Source of the DNA: Desulfoferula sp040751985 | GTDB lineage: Bacteria > Desulfobacterota > Desulfarculia > Desulfarculales > Desulfarculaceae | Length of the DNA stretch: 64,000 nt | Direction of reading: 5' to 3' | Assembly: GCA_040751985.1 (NCBI GenBank) | Contig: JBFMFU010000082.1 | Location: forward strand, 1 to 64,000 | Shown here: positions 48,400-57,082 of the stretch, in pieces | Numbering within the stretch: position 1 is the stretch's first letter | Layout: the number at the start of each line of letters is the position of its first letter | Notes under the pieces: generated by a model | What the model saw: the letters and a program-made list of their open reading frames with translations, nothing else | Database searches by the model: none | Told to the model about the DNA's origin: nothing | Position numbers and translations under genes: made by a program

Positions 48400-49415
48400 C
48401 CTATCAGTTCGACCTGGATCGTCTGCTGGCCGCGGTGGAGCGCTTCGCCAGCGCCCGTGTGCTGGTGCTGGGCGACGTGATGCTCGACGAGTTCATCTGG
48501 GGCCGGGTGCGGCGCATCTCGCCCGAGGCGCCGGTGCCGGTGGTGGACGTGGACAGCGAGACCTACATGCTGGGCGGGGCGGCCAACGTGGTGCACAACC
48601 TCATCGCCCTGGGCAGCCGGGCCCAGATCTGCGGACTGGTGGGCGAAGACCTGGCCGGCCGGCAGGTGGCCGAGCTGCTGGACGGGCTGGAGGTGGCCGA
48701 CAGCGGCCTGATCCGCTGCGAGGACCGCCCCACCACGGTCAAGACCCGGGTGGTGGCCCACAGCCAGCAGGTGGTGCGCGTGGACCGCGAGAGCCGCCTG
48801 GCCTGCGACCCCGACTGCCTGGCCAACCTGCAGGCCTACCTGGCGGCCAACCTGCCGCACTGCGACGCGGTGATCATCAGCGACTACTGCAAGGGCGTGA
48901 TCAGCCGGCCCCTGCTGGCCCCGGTCATGGAGCAGGCCCGCAGAGGGCAGAAGATCGTGGCCGTGGACCCCAAGGTGGAGAACATGCCCCTGTACGCCGG
49001 GGCCACAGTGATCACCCCCAACCACTACGAGGCCCTGGCCGCAGCCCGGGTGAGCCCCGAGGGGGCCGAGGCCGTGTTGCGGGCCGGCCGCCTGCTGCGC
49101 CAGGAGCTGGAGGCCAGGGCGGTGCTTATCACCCAGGGCGAGAAGGGCATGACCCTGGTCACCGCCGAAGAGGAGGCCCACATCCCCACCATGGCCAAGC
49201 AGGTTTACGACGTTACCGGGGCCGGCGACACGGTCATCAGCACCCTGACCCTGGGCCTGGTGGCCGGCCTGACCCTGCCCGAGGCCGCGGTCATGGCCAA
49301 CGTAGCCGCCGGCGTGGTGGTGGGCGAGGTGGGCACCTCGGCGGTCACTGCCGGGCGGCTCTCCCAGGCCCTGGAGCAGGACATCCGGGCCCTGAACCGC
49401 CGGAGCCAGGGCTGA
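48396..49415 (+). CDS. rfaE1: D-glycero-beta-D-manno-heptose-7-phosphate kinase
   Basis: PfkB-family kinase that forms heptose 1,7-bisphosphate, the substrate of GmhB. The 339-residue protein has VLVLGDVMLDEFIWGRVRRISPEAPVPVVDV, the substrate motif MLGGAANVVHNLIALG, DYCKGVIS, TPNHYEA and the catalytic-base motif VTGAGDTVISTLTL. It carries only the kinase half. The adenylyltransferase half of bifunctional HldE is absent and must be encoded elsewhere. Confidence 0.94.
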   Translation: MTYQFDLDRLLAAVERFASARVLVLGDVMLDEFIWGRVRRISPEAPVPVVDVDSETYMLGGAANVVHNLIALGSRAQICGLVGEDLAGRQVAELLDGLEVADSGLIRCEDRPTTVKTRVVAHSQQVVRVDRESRLACDPDCLANLQAYLAANLPHCDAVIISDYCKGVISRPLLAPVMEQARRGQKIVAVDPKVENMPLYAGATVITPNHYEALAAARVSPEGAEAVLRAGRLLRQELEARAVLITQGEKGMTLVTAEEEAHIPTMAKQVYDVTGAGDTVISTLTLGLVAGLTLPEAAVMANVAAGVVVGEVGTSAVTAGRLSQALEQDIRALNRRSQG

Positions 49416-50377
49416 TGGCGATGTATCTGATCACCGGCGGGGCGGGCTTCATCGGATCGCACCTGGCCGAGACCCTGGTCAAGCGGGGCCAGGACGTGCG
49501 GGTGCTGGACAACCTGGCCACGGGCAAGCCGGGCAACCTGGAGCCGGCCCGGCAGGGTCCGGGCCGCCTGGAGTTCAGGGAGGGCGACATCACCGATCTG
49601 GCCACCTGCCGCCGGGCCCTGGAGGGCGTGGACTACGTGCTGCACCAGGCGGCGCGGCCCAGCGTGCAGCGTTCCATCGAAGACCCTCTGGCCACCCACC
49701 AGGTCAACGCCACCGGCACCCTGAACCTGCTGGTGGCGGCCAAGGACGCGGGCATCAAGCGCCTGGTGGCGGCCAGCAGTTCCTCCACCTACGGCGACGT
49801 GGAGCCGCCCGAGGCCCCCAAGAAGGAGAGCCTGCCCCCGCGGCCCCTGAGCCCCTATGCGGCCAGCAAGGTGGTGATGGAGTACTACGCCCGGGTCTTT
49901 TACCGCGTCTACGGCCTGGAGACGGTCTGCCTGCGCTACTTCAACGTCTTCGGGCCCCGCCAGGACCCCAACTCGGCCTACGCCGCGGTGATACCGGCCT
50001 TTCTCTTCGCCCTGCTGGAGGGCCGCCGGCCAATGATCTACGGCGACGGCCGCCAGAGCCGCGACTTCACCTACGTGGCCAACGTGGTGGAGGCCAACCT
50101 GGCCGCCTGCACCGCGCCCCAGGCCGCGGGCCAGGTGATAAACGTGGCCGCCGGCCGCTCCCACAACCTCTTAGACCTGCTGGCGGCGCTCAAGAAATTC
50201 ATCGGCAGCGACCTGGAGCCGGAGTTCCGCCCCGCCCGCAGCGGGGACGTGCGTTTCAGCCAGGCGGACCTGGCCAAGGCCCGCCGACTCCTGGGTTACG
50301 AGATCCGCGTGGACTTCCAGGAGGGGCTGCGGCGCCTGGTGGAGCTGGCCCGACAGGGGAAGTACCTGGCCCCATGA
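49415..50377 (+). CDS. NAD-dependent nucleotide-sugar epimerase (UDP-GlcNAc/UDP-glucose 4-epimerase-like)
   Basis: A 320-residue extended SDR. It has MYLITGGAGFIGSHLAETLVKRGQDVRVLDNLATG, DVDYVLHQAA-type residues, a catalytic serine in AASSSSTYGDVEPPEAPKKESLPPRPLSPYAASKVVMEYYAR, RYFNVFGPRQDPNSAYAAVIPAF and GDGRQSRDFTYVANVV. The SSSSTYGD, PRPLSPYA and RQDPNSAYAAVIP segments resemble WbpP/TviC-type UDP-GlcNAc(A) 4-epimerases. It overlaps its neighbours by 1 and 4 bases. Probably supplies a galacto-configured sugar for the O-antigen or core. Confidence 0.88.
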   Translation: MAMYLITGGAGFIGSHLAETLVKRGQDVRVLDNLATGKPGNLEPARQGPGRLEFREGDITDLATCRRALEGVDYVLHQAARPSVQRSIEDPLATHQVNATGTLNLLVAAKDAGIKRLVAASSSSTYGDVEPPEAPKKESLPPRPLSPYAASKVVMEYYARVFYRVYGLETVCLRYFNVFGPRQDPNSAYAAVIPAFLFALLEGRRPMIYGDGRQSRDFTYVANVVEANLAACTAPQAAGQVINVAAGRSHNLLDLLAALKKFIGSDLEPEFRPARSGDVRFSQADLAKARRLLGYEIRVDFQEGLRRLVELARQGKYLAP

Positions 50378-51636
50378 GCCTGGCCGCCAACCTCATGGCG
50401 ACGACCCGCCGTCCGGCCCTGGCCGATGTGTTCTATCGCCTGGCCCGCATCTCCCTGCTGGTGATGCTGTTCATCCTGCCCCTGGAGGCCATCACCGCCC
50501 TCAGAGAGATAACCATGGTGGCCGCGACCCTGTTCCTGGGCCTGCACTTCTGGAGCCGGGGCCAGTTTCGCTTCCGGGCCACGGCCCTGCTGTGGCCCCT
50601 GGTCTTTTACGTGGCCACCGCGGTTCTCAGCCTGCTGACCGCCGTGGACTTCGCCTACAGCCTCAAGGAGCTGCGGGCCGAGGTCCTCAAAGGCGTCATC
50701 ATCTTCTACACCGCGGTGCACTTCGTGGAGGACGAGCAGCCGCTGGGCCAGGCCTGGGGCGCCATGCTCCTGGGCCTGACGGTTATGACCGTGGCCGGCC
50801 TGATCCTGTTCGTGCACCAGGGCGGCTCCTTGTTCAACTACGCGGTGCGCGCCGGCTCCCTGCACTCGGGCTACGGCACCCTGGGCACCTACCTGGCCAT
50901 GGTCTGGCCCTATCTGCTCCTGGCCCGGCGGGCCTGGCCCCAGCCGCGCTGGCGCTGGCCCTGGCTGGGCCTGACCGCGGCCACCGCCCTGTTGGCCTAC
51001 GCCACCTACAACCGCGCCGCCTGGCTGGCCATGGTGGTGGAGACCGGCCTGTGCCTGCTGATCCTGTCCCGCCGCCGCCTGCGCGTGGCCCTCATAATGG
51101 CCGCCGCCTGCCTGGCGGCGCTGGCCGTGCTGTTCCTGGCTCCGGGCTCCCGCCACGGCGAGGAGTGGTCTCACCTGCTCAAGGACCCCCTCAAGACCGG
51201 GGGCACGGCCGGGGACCTGCTCTCGGCCTGGCGCTACTCCCTGCACCGCCTGCAGGAGAAGCCCTTCCAGGGCATCGGCCTGGGCCGCCACTCCTTTTCC
51301 AAGGCCTTCCCCGACTTCCGCCGCACCCACCAGCCCCTGCTCTGGCACGCCCACAACACCTTCGTGGACCAGGCCCTGCAGCTGGGGGTGCAGGGCTTGG
51401 CGGCCCTGCTATTGATCATGGCGGTGCTCTTGGCCTCCCTGTGGCCGCGCTCGCCGCCGGAGGCGGGCGCCGTGGGGCAGGCCTTCATGGCGGCCACGGC
51501 CGCGATGGTGGTGGGCTTCTGCCTGCGCAACCTCTTCGACGACTTTTTCGTGGACGACACCGGCATGCTGTTCTGGCTGCTCAGCGGCCTGGCCCTGGGC
51601 GTCAAGGGGCTGGCGGCGCAGCGGCGCATGGCATAA
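50374..51636 (+). CDS. waaL: O-antigen ligase-family membrane protein (WaaL-like)
   Basis: A 420-residue polytopic membrane protein of the Wzy_C/O-antigen ligase family. About ten to twelve hydrophobic segments are visible. The large periplasmic loop contains ARHGEEWS-like residues and the conserved pattern DLLSAWRYSLHRLQEKPFQGIGLGRHSF followed by HNTFVDQALQLGVQGLAALLLIM (the 'NxxL/H-N-xxL' signature). WaaL and Wzy are hard to tell apart by sequence; location after core transferases favours the ligase. The start overlaps the epimerase stop. Confidence 0.85.
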   Translation: MSLAANLMATTRRPALADVFYRLARISLLVMLFILPLEAITALREITMVAATLFLGLHFWSRGQFRFRATALLWPLVFYVATAVLSLLTAVDFAYSLKELRAEVLKGVIIFYTAVHFVEDEQPLGQAWGAMLLGLTVMTVAGLILFVHQGGSLFNYAVRAGSLHSGYGTLGTYLAMVWPYLLLARRAWPQPRWRWPWLGLTAATALLAYATYNRAAWLAMVVETGLCLLILSRRRLRVALIMAAACLAALAVLFLAPGSRHGEEWSHLLKDPLKTGGTAGDLLSAWRYSLHRLQEKPFQGIGLGRHSFSKAFPDFRRTHQPLLWHAHNTFVDQALQLGVQGLAALLLIMAVLLASLWPRSPPEAGAVGQAFMAATAAMVVGFCLRNLFDDFFVDDTGMLFWLLSGLALGVKGLAAQRRMA

Positions 51637-51689
51637 ACTGAGCCAGCCGGGCAAGGACGGGTTTTGCCAAACCAGCAAAGGGACGCTTC

Positions 51690-52994
51690 ATGAATATCTG
51701 CATGGTCGGCGTGGGCTACGTGGGCCTGGTCACCGGCACCTGCTTTGCCGAGTTTGGCCTGCACGTGACCTGCGTGGACAATGACGAGTCCAAGATAAAA
51801 AAGCTCAAGAAAGGCAAGGTTCCCATCTACGAGCCGGGCCTGGAGGAGCTGGTGGAGAAGAACATGCGCGAGGGGCGCCTGAGCTTCACCAGCGACCTGA
51901 AGCAGGGCCTGGCCGACGCCCTGGTGATCTTCATCGCCGTGGGCACCCCCCAGGGCGACGGCGGCGCCGCGGACCTTTCCTATGTCTGGGAGGTGGCCCG
52001 GGCCATCGGCCAGACCATGAACGAGTACAAGGTGGTGGTCACCAAGTCCACGGTGCCGGTGGGCACCGGCCAGGAGGTGGCCCGCATCATCCGCGAGAGC
52101 CAGAGCCAGCCGGTCGGCTTCGATGTGGTCAGCAACCCCGAGTTCCTGCGCGAGGGCTCGGCCATCGAGGACTTCATGCGGCCCAACCGGGTGGTGGTGG
52201 GCGCCGACAGCGAGCGGGCGCGGGAGGTCATGCGCGAGCTCTACGCCCCCCTGTACCTCATCGAGACCCCCTTCGTGGTCACCAACGTGGAGACCGCGGA
52301 GATGATCAAGTACGCCTCCAACGCATTCCTGGCCACCAAGATCAGCTTCATCAACGAGATGGCCAACATCTGCGAGCGGGTGGGGGCGGACGTGAACATG
52401 GTGGCCAAGGGCATGGGCCTGGATCAGCGCATCGGCCCCAAGTTCCTGCACGCCGGCCCCGGCTTCGGCGGCTCCTGCTTCCCCAAGGACACCGAGGCCA
52501 TCGCCCACATCGCCCGCAGCAAGGGCTACGCCTTCCGCATCGTGGAAGCGGTGATCGAGGTCAACCGCAGCCAGCGCCGGGTGATGGTGGACAAGATCGT
52601 GGCCGCTCTGGACGGCGAGGTGGCCGGCAAGACCATCGCCTGCCTGGGCCTGACCTTCAAACCCAACACCGACGACATGCGCGAGGCCCCCAGCCTGACC
52701 ATCCTGCCCATGCTCATGGACATGGGCGCCACGGTGCGGGCCTACGACCCAGCCGGCCTGGAGGAGGCCGCCCAAAAGATGCCGGGGCTGGTCAAGTGCA
52801 AGGATGCCTATCAGGCCATGGAGGGCGCCCACGCATTGGTGTTGATGACCGAATGGAACCAGTTCCGCAACCTGGATTGGCCGCGCGTCCGGCAGTCCAT
52901 GGACGGCCGGGTGGTGGTGGACCTGCGCAACGTGTACCGCCCCGAAAGAGTGCGGGAGCAGGGCCTGGTCTACCACAGCGTGGGCCGGCCCTAG
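51690..52994 (+). CDS. ugd: UDP-glucose 6-dehydrogenase
   Basis: Oxidises UDP-glucose to UDP-glucuronate with two NAD+. The 434-residue protein has NICMVGVGYVGLVTGTCFAEFGLHVTCVDND, STVPVGTG, NPEFLREGSAIEDFMRPNRVVVG, the lysine-containing EMIKYASNAFLATKISFINEMA and the catalytic cysteine in GPGFGGSCFPKDTEA. The C-terminal NAD domain has LGLTFKPNTDDMREAPS. The ATG is 53 bases after waaL with AAAGGGA ahead. Its product could feed the epimerase at 42864 and the aminoarabinose route. Confidence 0.95.
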   Translation: MNICMVGVGYVGLVTGTCFAEFGLHVTCVDNDESKIKKLKKGKVPIYEPGLEELVEKNMREGRLSFTSDLKQGLADALVIFIAVGTPQGDGGAADLSYVWEVARAIGQTMNEYKVVVTKSTVPVGTGQEVARIIRESQSQPVGFDVVSNPEFLREGSAIEDFMRPNRVVVGADSERAREVMRELYAPLYLIETPFVVTNVETAEMIKYASNAFLATKISFINEMANICERVGADVNMVAKGMGLDQRIGPKFLHAGPGFGGSCFPKDTEAIAHIARSKGYAFRIVEAVIEVNRSQRRVMVDKIVAALDGEVAGKTIACLGLTFKPNTDDMREAPSLTILPMLMDMGATVRAYDPAGLEEAAQKMPGLVKCKDAYQAMEGAHALVLMTEWNQFRNLDWPRVRQSMDGRVVVDLRNVYRPERVREQGLVYHSVGRP

Positions 52995-53025
52995 GCAGCG
53001 CCGGCTGCGGGCGGGGAGCCAGGCG

Positions 53026-53565
53026 GTGAGCGCGCCGCCCCCGGCCCGGCTGCTGGTCAGCCTGCTGGCCCGCGACCCGGAGCCCTGTTGCCGGGTCGCC
53101 CGGGCCCTGGTGGACAGGCTGGGACCTCTGGTATGGTGGTCTCAACCCCTGCCCTTCACCTGGACCGACTACTATGAGCCCGAGATGGGCGCCGGCCTGG
53201 TGCGCCGCCTGGCCGCCTTCCTGCGCCTGAGGCCACCGGAGGAGCTGGCGGCCATCAAGGGCCTGTGCCAGGAGGTGGAGGCCGCCCTGGCCCAGGAGGG
53301 CCGGCGGCGGGTGAACCTGGATCCGGGGCTCTTGGGCAAGGACAGCCTGGTGCTGGCCACGCACAAGTACAGCGGACACCGCCTGGCCCTGGCGCCGGGG
53401 GTCTACGGCGAGATAACCTTGCACTACGTCGGCGGCCAGTACCAGCCTCTGCCCTGGACCTACCCGGACTACGCGGGCCAACAGATGCGCGGCCTGCTGC
53501 TGACCCTGCGGGGGCGCTATCTCTGGCAGCTGGCCCAGGAGCGACGGACAGGAGGATTGGTTTGA
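53026..53565 (+). CDS. DUF4416-family protein
   Basis: A 179-residue protein matching DUF4416 in its ordered motifs: FTWTDYYEPEMG near residue 45, RRVNLDPGLLGKDSLVLATHKYSGHRLAL, VYGEITLHYVGGQYQPLPWTYPDY, and a C-terminal helix ending RGRYLWQLAQER. The family is common in Desulfobacterota and has no known function. GTG start, with GGGGAG ahead. It overlaps yicC by 4 bases, the same neighbour I recall from other genomes. Confidence 0.88.
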   Translation: MSAPPPARLLVSLLARDPEPCCRVARALVDRLGPLVWWSQPLPFTWTDYYEPEMGAGLVRRLAAFLRLRPPEELAAIKGLCQEVEAALAQEGRRRVNLDPGLLGKDSLVLATHKYSGHRLALAPGVYGEITLHYVGGQYQPLPWTYPDYAGQQMRGLLLTLRGRYLWQLAQERRTGGLV

Positions 53566-54440
53566 TAAAGTCCATGACCGGCTACGGACGCGGCCAGGCC
53601 CCGGCCGGCGAGGGGGCCTGGGTGGTGGAGCTGAGGGCGGTCAACTCCCGCTTCCTGGACTTCCACCTGCGCCTGCCGCCCAACCTGAGCGCCCTGGAGG
53701 AGCGGGCCAAGAAGGCCATCAGCGCCCGCCTGACCCGGGGCCGGGTGAACCTCACGGTGACGGCCAGCGGGGTGGTGGAGACCGCGCCCCACCTGGTGCT
53801 CAACCGCCCCTTGGCGCGGGAGTACGCCCGGGTGCTCAGCGAGCTGCAGGAGGAGCTGGGCCTGGACGAGGATCCAGGCCTGGGGCCGTTTCTCTACAAC
53901 CGCGACTTGATCCAGGCCGTGGAGGCCGGGCCCGACCCCAAGGCCGTGTGGGCCCAGTTGGAGCCGGCCCTGCTGCAGGCCCTGGAGGAGGCTGAGGCCA
54001 TGCGCCGGGCCGAGGGCGAAAGCCTGGCCCAGGACCTGACCCAGCGCCTGGTGCGGGTGCAGGAGCTTTTCACCCAAGCCGCCTCCCGCTCCGAGGCCAT
54101 CGTGGACAGCTACCGCCAGCGCCTGGGTGAGCGCATCGCCAAGCTCTTAGGCGAGACTCCGCCGGACCCGGCGCGCTTGGCCCAGGAGGTGGCCATCATT
54201 GCCGACAAGTGCGATGTGACCGAGGAAGCGGTGCGGGCAATGAGCCACCTGGAGCAGTTCCGGCAGTTCCTGTCCGCCGAGGAGCCGGTGGGCCGTAAGC
54301 TGGATTTTCTGGTGCAGGAGCTCAACCGCGAGGCCAACACCATGGGCTCCAAATCTCCGGACGCCGCCGCCAGCCAGACCATCGTGGAGCTCAAGACCGA
54401 GCTGGAGCGCATCCGCGAACAGGTACAAAACATAGAGTAG
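53562..54440 (+). CDS. yicC: YicC-family endoribonuclease
   Basis: A 292-residue protein of the YicC/YloC family, now described as endoribonucleases. It begins IKSMTGYGRGQA and has ELRAVNSRFLDFHLRLP. The C-terminal DUF1732 part reads EVAIIADKCDVTEEAVRAMSHLEQFRQFL, then GRKLDFLVQELNREANTMGSKS, the near-invariant signature. The TTG at 53562 has GGAGG 6 bases upstream. It leads the remA-gmk-rlmB run. Confidence 0.94.
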   Translation: MIKSMTGYGRGQAPAGEGAWVVELRAVNSRFLDFHLRLPPNLSALEERAKKAISARLTRGRVNLTVTASGVVETAPHLVLNRPLAREYARVLSELQEELGLDEDPGLGPFLYNRDLIQAVEAGPDPKAVWAQLEPALLQALEEAEAMRRAEGESLAQDLTQRLVRVQELFTQAASRSEAIVDSYRQRLGERIAKLLGETPPDPARLAQEVAIIADKCDVTEEAVRAMSHLEQFRQFLSAEEPVGRKLDFLVQELNREANTMGSKSPDAAASQTIVELKTELERIREQVQNIE

Positions 54441-54449
54441 GGGGTTCAG

Positions 54450-54737
54450 GTGCCTGGCAAGCTGTTAAACCTGGGCTATAGCAACGCGGTGCCCGCGCAC
54501 CGGGTGGTGGCTATCCTTAACCCTAACAGCGCACCCATGAAGCGCCTGCGCGAGGAGGCCCGCCAGGCCCAGCGCCTGGTGGACGCCACCCAGGGCCGCC
54601 GTACCCGCTCCATCATCATCACCGACTCGGGCCACGTGCTGCTCTCCTCCCTGCAGGCCGAGACCGTGGCCCAGCGCTTTGAGACCACCAGCTTCCCGGA
54701 GCAAGCCCTGGATTTGGACGAGGAGGAGCCCGCGTGA
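54450..54737 (+). CDS. remA: RemA-like protein (DUF370)
   Basis: A 95-residue DUF370 protein. LLNLGYSNAVPAHRVVAILNPNSAPMKRL and RTRSIIITDSGHVLLSSLQAETVAQRF are the family motifs. In Bacillus, RemA is a DNA-binding activator of biofilm genes; in other phyla it is simply found between yicC and gmk with unknown role. GTG start, 9 bases after yicC, overlapping gmk by 4 bases. The acidic end (ALDLDEEEPA) is extra compared with Bacillus. Confidence 0.9.
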   Translation: MPGKLLNLGYSNAVPAHRVVAILNPNSAPMKRLREEARQAQRLVDATQGRRTRSIIITDSGHVLLSSLQAETVAQRFETTSFPEQALDLDEEEPA

Positions 54738-55342
54738 GCGGACGGGGGCAGATCTTCGTGCTCTCCGGCCCGCCCGGCGCGGGCAAAAGCAGCGTGGCCG
54801 TGCGGGTGCGGCGGGACCTGCCCGACCTGGCCTACTCCGTGAGCCTGACCACCCGGCCGCCGCGGCCCGGCGAAAAGGACGGGGTGGACTACCACTTCGT
54901 GAGCCGGCCCGAGTTCGAGCGGCGCATCAAGGCCGGCGAGATCGCCGAATATGAAGAGATATTCGGCCACCTCTACGGCACCTCGCAGAAGGTGCTGGAC
55001 CAGGCCCTGGAGCAAGGGCAGGACCTCTTCCTGGACACGGATGTCAACGGCGCCGAGGCCCTGCGCCAGCGCTTCCCGGACGGCGTGTTCATCTTTCTGC
55101 TGCCGCCCAGCCGCCTGGTGCTGGAGGAGCGGCTGCGCGGCCGGGCCACCGAGGACGAGGCCCAGGTGCGCGCCCGCCTGGAGCGGGTGCGCTACGAGCT
55201 GAGCAAGGCCCAGCACTACACCCACCTGGTGGTCAACGGCGACCTGGACCGGGCGGTGGCCGAGGTGGAGGCCATCATCACCGCCAGCCGCCGCCGCACC
55301 GAGCGCCACCTGCAGCTCCTGGCCGAGTTCCAGGCCTCCTGA
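54734..55342 (+). CDS. gmk: Guanylate kinase
   Basis: Phosphorylates GMP to GDP. The 202-residue protein has the P-loop VLSGPPGAGKSSVAVRV, the GMP site SVSLTTRPPRPGEKDGVDYHFVSRPEFE and YEEIFGHLYGTS. LFLDTDVNGAEALRQRFPDGVFIFLLPPS is close to the usual 'LDIDVQGA'. RLRGRATEDEAQVRARL is the lid region. GTG start overlapping remA. Confidence 0.95.
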   Translation: MSGRGQIFVLSGPPGAGKSSVAVRVRRDLPDLAYSVSLTTRPPRPGEKDGVDYHFVSRPEFERRIKAGEIAEYEEIFGHLYGTSQKVLDQALEQGQDLFLDTDVNGAEALRQRFPDGVFIFLLPPSRLVLEERLRGRATEDEAQVRARLERVRYELSKAQHYTHLVVNGDLDRAVAEVEAIITASRRRTERHLQLLAEFQAS

Positions 55343-55343
55343 C

Positions 55344-56111
55344 GTGGACCGCTCCGACGAGTCGCTGGTGGTGGGCCGCCACGCGGTGGCCGCGGCCCTG
55401 GCCAGCCGGCCGGAGCTGGCCCAGGAGCTTCTCATCGCCGGCGGCGAAAAAGCACCGGCCGTGCAGGCCATCCTGCAGGCGGCCCGGGCGGCCGGGGTCA
55501 AGCTGCGGCGGGTGGAGGGGGCGGTGCTGGACCGCCTGGCCATAGGGGCGGCCCACCAGGGCGTGGCCCTGCGCCTGGCCATGGTGGGCTATGCCCAGGC
55601 CGAGGACATCATAGCCGCCGCGGCCGCGGCCGGTCCGGCCGGCCTGGTGCTGGTGGCCGACCACATCCAGGACCCGCACAACCTGGGCGCCCTGATCCGC
55701 TCGGCCGCGGCGGCCGGCGCCCAGGGTCTGATCATGCCCAAGGACCGGGCCTGCCCCCTGACGCCGGCCGTGGCCAAGGCCGCGGCCGGGGCCCTGGCTG
55801 CGCTGCCCGTGGCCAGGGTCACCAACCTCAGCCAAGCCTTGGACCGTCTCAAAGAGGCCGGGCTGTGGGTGCTGGCCGCGGCCACTAAGGGGGCCCCTCC
55901 GCCCTGGGACCTAGACCTGCGCCTGCCCCTGGCCCTGGTGCTGGGCGGCGAGCACAAGGGCGTGGGCCAGCGCCTGCTGGCCGCGGCCGACCTCCAGGCC
56001 AGCATCCCCCTGGCTGCGGGCGTGGAGAGCCTCAACCTGTCCGTGGCCGCGGGCGTGCTGTTGTTCGAGATCGTGCGCCAGCGGGCGGGAGCGAACCCGG
56101 CTAGCATGTGA
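55344..56111 (+). CDS. rlmB: 23S rRNA (guanosine-2'-O-)-methyltransferase, TrmH/RlmB family
   Basis: SPOUT-class RNA ribose methyltransferase. An N-terminal substrate-binding domain (~1-75, ESLVVGRHAVAAALASRPE) is followed by the knotted catalytic domain: VADHIQDPHNLGALIRSAAAAGAQGLIMPKD, LALVLGGEHKGVGQRLL and IPLAAGVESLNLSVAAGVLLFEIVRQR. It has 255 residues. GTG start 1 base after the gmk stop. Last gene of the plus-strand run. A small hairpin with AGCTC / GAGCT arms overlaps the stop region and is at best a weak terminator. Confidence 0.93.
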   Translation: MDRSDESLVVGRHAVAAALASRPELAQELLIAGGEKAPAVQAILQAARAAGVKLRRVEGAVLDRLAIGAAHQGVALRLAMVGYAQAEDIIAAAAAAGPAGLVLVADHIQDPHNLGALIRSAAAAGAQGLIMPKDRACPLTPAVAKAAAGALAALPVARVTNLSQALDRLKEAGLWVLAAATKGAPPPWDLDLRLPLALVLGGEHKGVGQRLLAAADLQASIPLAAGVESLNLSVAAGVLLFEIVRQRAGANPASM

Positions 56112-56170
56112 GCTCTGAGCGCGAGCTTTCGTTCCAACATTTAAAAGAAAAAAAGTAGGTAAGGTGAAGA

Positions 56171-56303
56171 GGGCAGGTGGGCTGCGGCGTGCTGGGGCCT
56201 GCGCGGGACCGGGTATGCGAGCGGCGGCGCGCACTGCTGAGGCGTATGGCCTGTCTGTTATGCGAGTGGTATGGGGCAGGGGATGCAGCCATCCGGCCTG
56301 CCC
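56171..56303 (+). ncRNA. Candidate structured RNA (6S-like shape), strand uncertain
   Basis: In the 284-base gap between rlmB and the convergent yggS operon, 56171-56185 and 56285-56303 can pair over a long range: GGGCAGG with CCTGCCC, an internal loop, then GGCTGC with GCAGCC. Inside, TGCGCG and CGCGCA form a second stem enclosing a CCG/CGG hairpin. A closing stem, large bubble and apical stem of ~130-180 nt recall 6S RNA. U-rich tracts lie at both ends (TTTCCTTCCTTTT on plus, TTTTTTTCTTTT on minus). I could not match 6S consensus bases, so identity is open. Confidence 0.3.
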
Positions 56304-56330
56304 GATACGAGTTTCCTTCCTTTTACCCAA

Positions 56331-56367
56331 CCTGAAAAACAAACGCCGCACCTGAGACGGCACGGCG
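56331..56367 (-). terminator. Rho-independent terminator of the yggS operon
   Basis: On the minus strand a 9 bp stem (CGCCGTGCC with GGTGCGGCG, two G-U pairs, loop of 6) is followed by TTTGTTTTTC. It lies 28 bases after the yggS stop. Confidence 0.78.
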
Positions 56368-56395
56368 GCTGGTCTGAACAGCAGGCTAAAAATCC

Positions 56396-57082
56396 TCAGC
56401 TATAATCGCGCTCCCCGAAGATGGCCGTGCCCACCCGCACCAGGGTGGCGCCCTCGGCGATGGCCGCCTCGAAATCGCCGCTCATGCCCATGGACAGGTG
56501 GCGCATGGCGCCCGGCGGCAGATCGCGGGCCAGGCGGGCGGCCAGCTCGCGCAGGCCGGCGAAGATGGGCCGGGCGCGCTGGGGGTCGTCAAAGAACGGC
56601 GGCATGGTCATCAGGCCCATCAGTTCCAGGCCGGGCCGGGCGGCCAGCTCCTGGGCCAGGGCCGCGGCCTCGGCCGGCGCGCAGCCACTCTTCTGGGCCT
56701 CGCCGCCCAGGTTCACCTGCAGCAGCACGCCCAGGCGCTTATTCAGCTCCTGGGCCCGGCGGTCCAGGGCCCGGGCCAGCTTGAGCCGGTCCACGCTCTC
56801 GATCACGTCGAACAACTCGGCGGCCAGGCGGGCCTTGTTGGACTGCAGGTGGCCGATGAAGTGCCAGGTGCCGCCCCGCACGGCCGCGATCTTGGCCTGG
56901 GCCTCCTGCACGTAGTTCTCGCCGAAAACCGTCTGGCCGGCGGCCAGGGCCGAGCGCACCGCCTGGGGGCCGTGGGTCTTGCTCACCGCCACCAGGCCCA
57001 CCGAGGCCGGGTCGCGGCCCGCGGCGCGGGCGGCAGCGGCCATGCGCTCCTTTACGGCGGCCAGGTTTGCGGCGATGCTCAC
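56396..57082 (-). CDS. yggS: YggS-family pyridoxal phosphate homeostasis protein
   Basis: A 228-residue PLP-binding protein with the alanine-racemase-like barrel. The PLP lysine is in VGLVAVSKTHG. FGENYVQEAQAKI, WHFIGHLQSNKAR, IESVDRLKLARAL and the phosphate-binding LSMGMSGDFEAAIAEGATLVRVGTAIFG are family hallmarks. It buffers free PLP and affects amino-acid and 2-oxoacid pools. Last gene of the operon, overlapping maf by 4 bases. Confidence 0.95.
   Translation of the reverse strand: MSIAANLAAVKERMAAAARAAGRDPASVGLVAVSKTHGPQAVRSALAAGQTVFGENYVQEAQAKIAAVRGGTWHFIGHLQSNKARLAAELFDVIESVDRLKLARALDRRAQELNKRLGVLLQVNLGGEAQKSGCAPAEAAALAQELAARPGLELMGLMTMPPFFDDPQRARPIFAGLRELAARLARDLPPGAMRHLSMGMSGDFEAAIAEGATLVRVGTAIFGERDYS

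Noticed and set aside
56112..56395. tRNA, SRP RNA or tmRNA in the gap after rlmB
   Set aside because: No cloverleaf with CCA-end, no SRP GGAAGCAG core and no tmRNA tag frame could be found on either strand.
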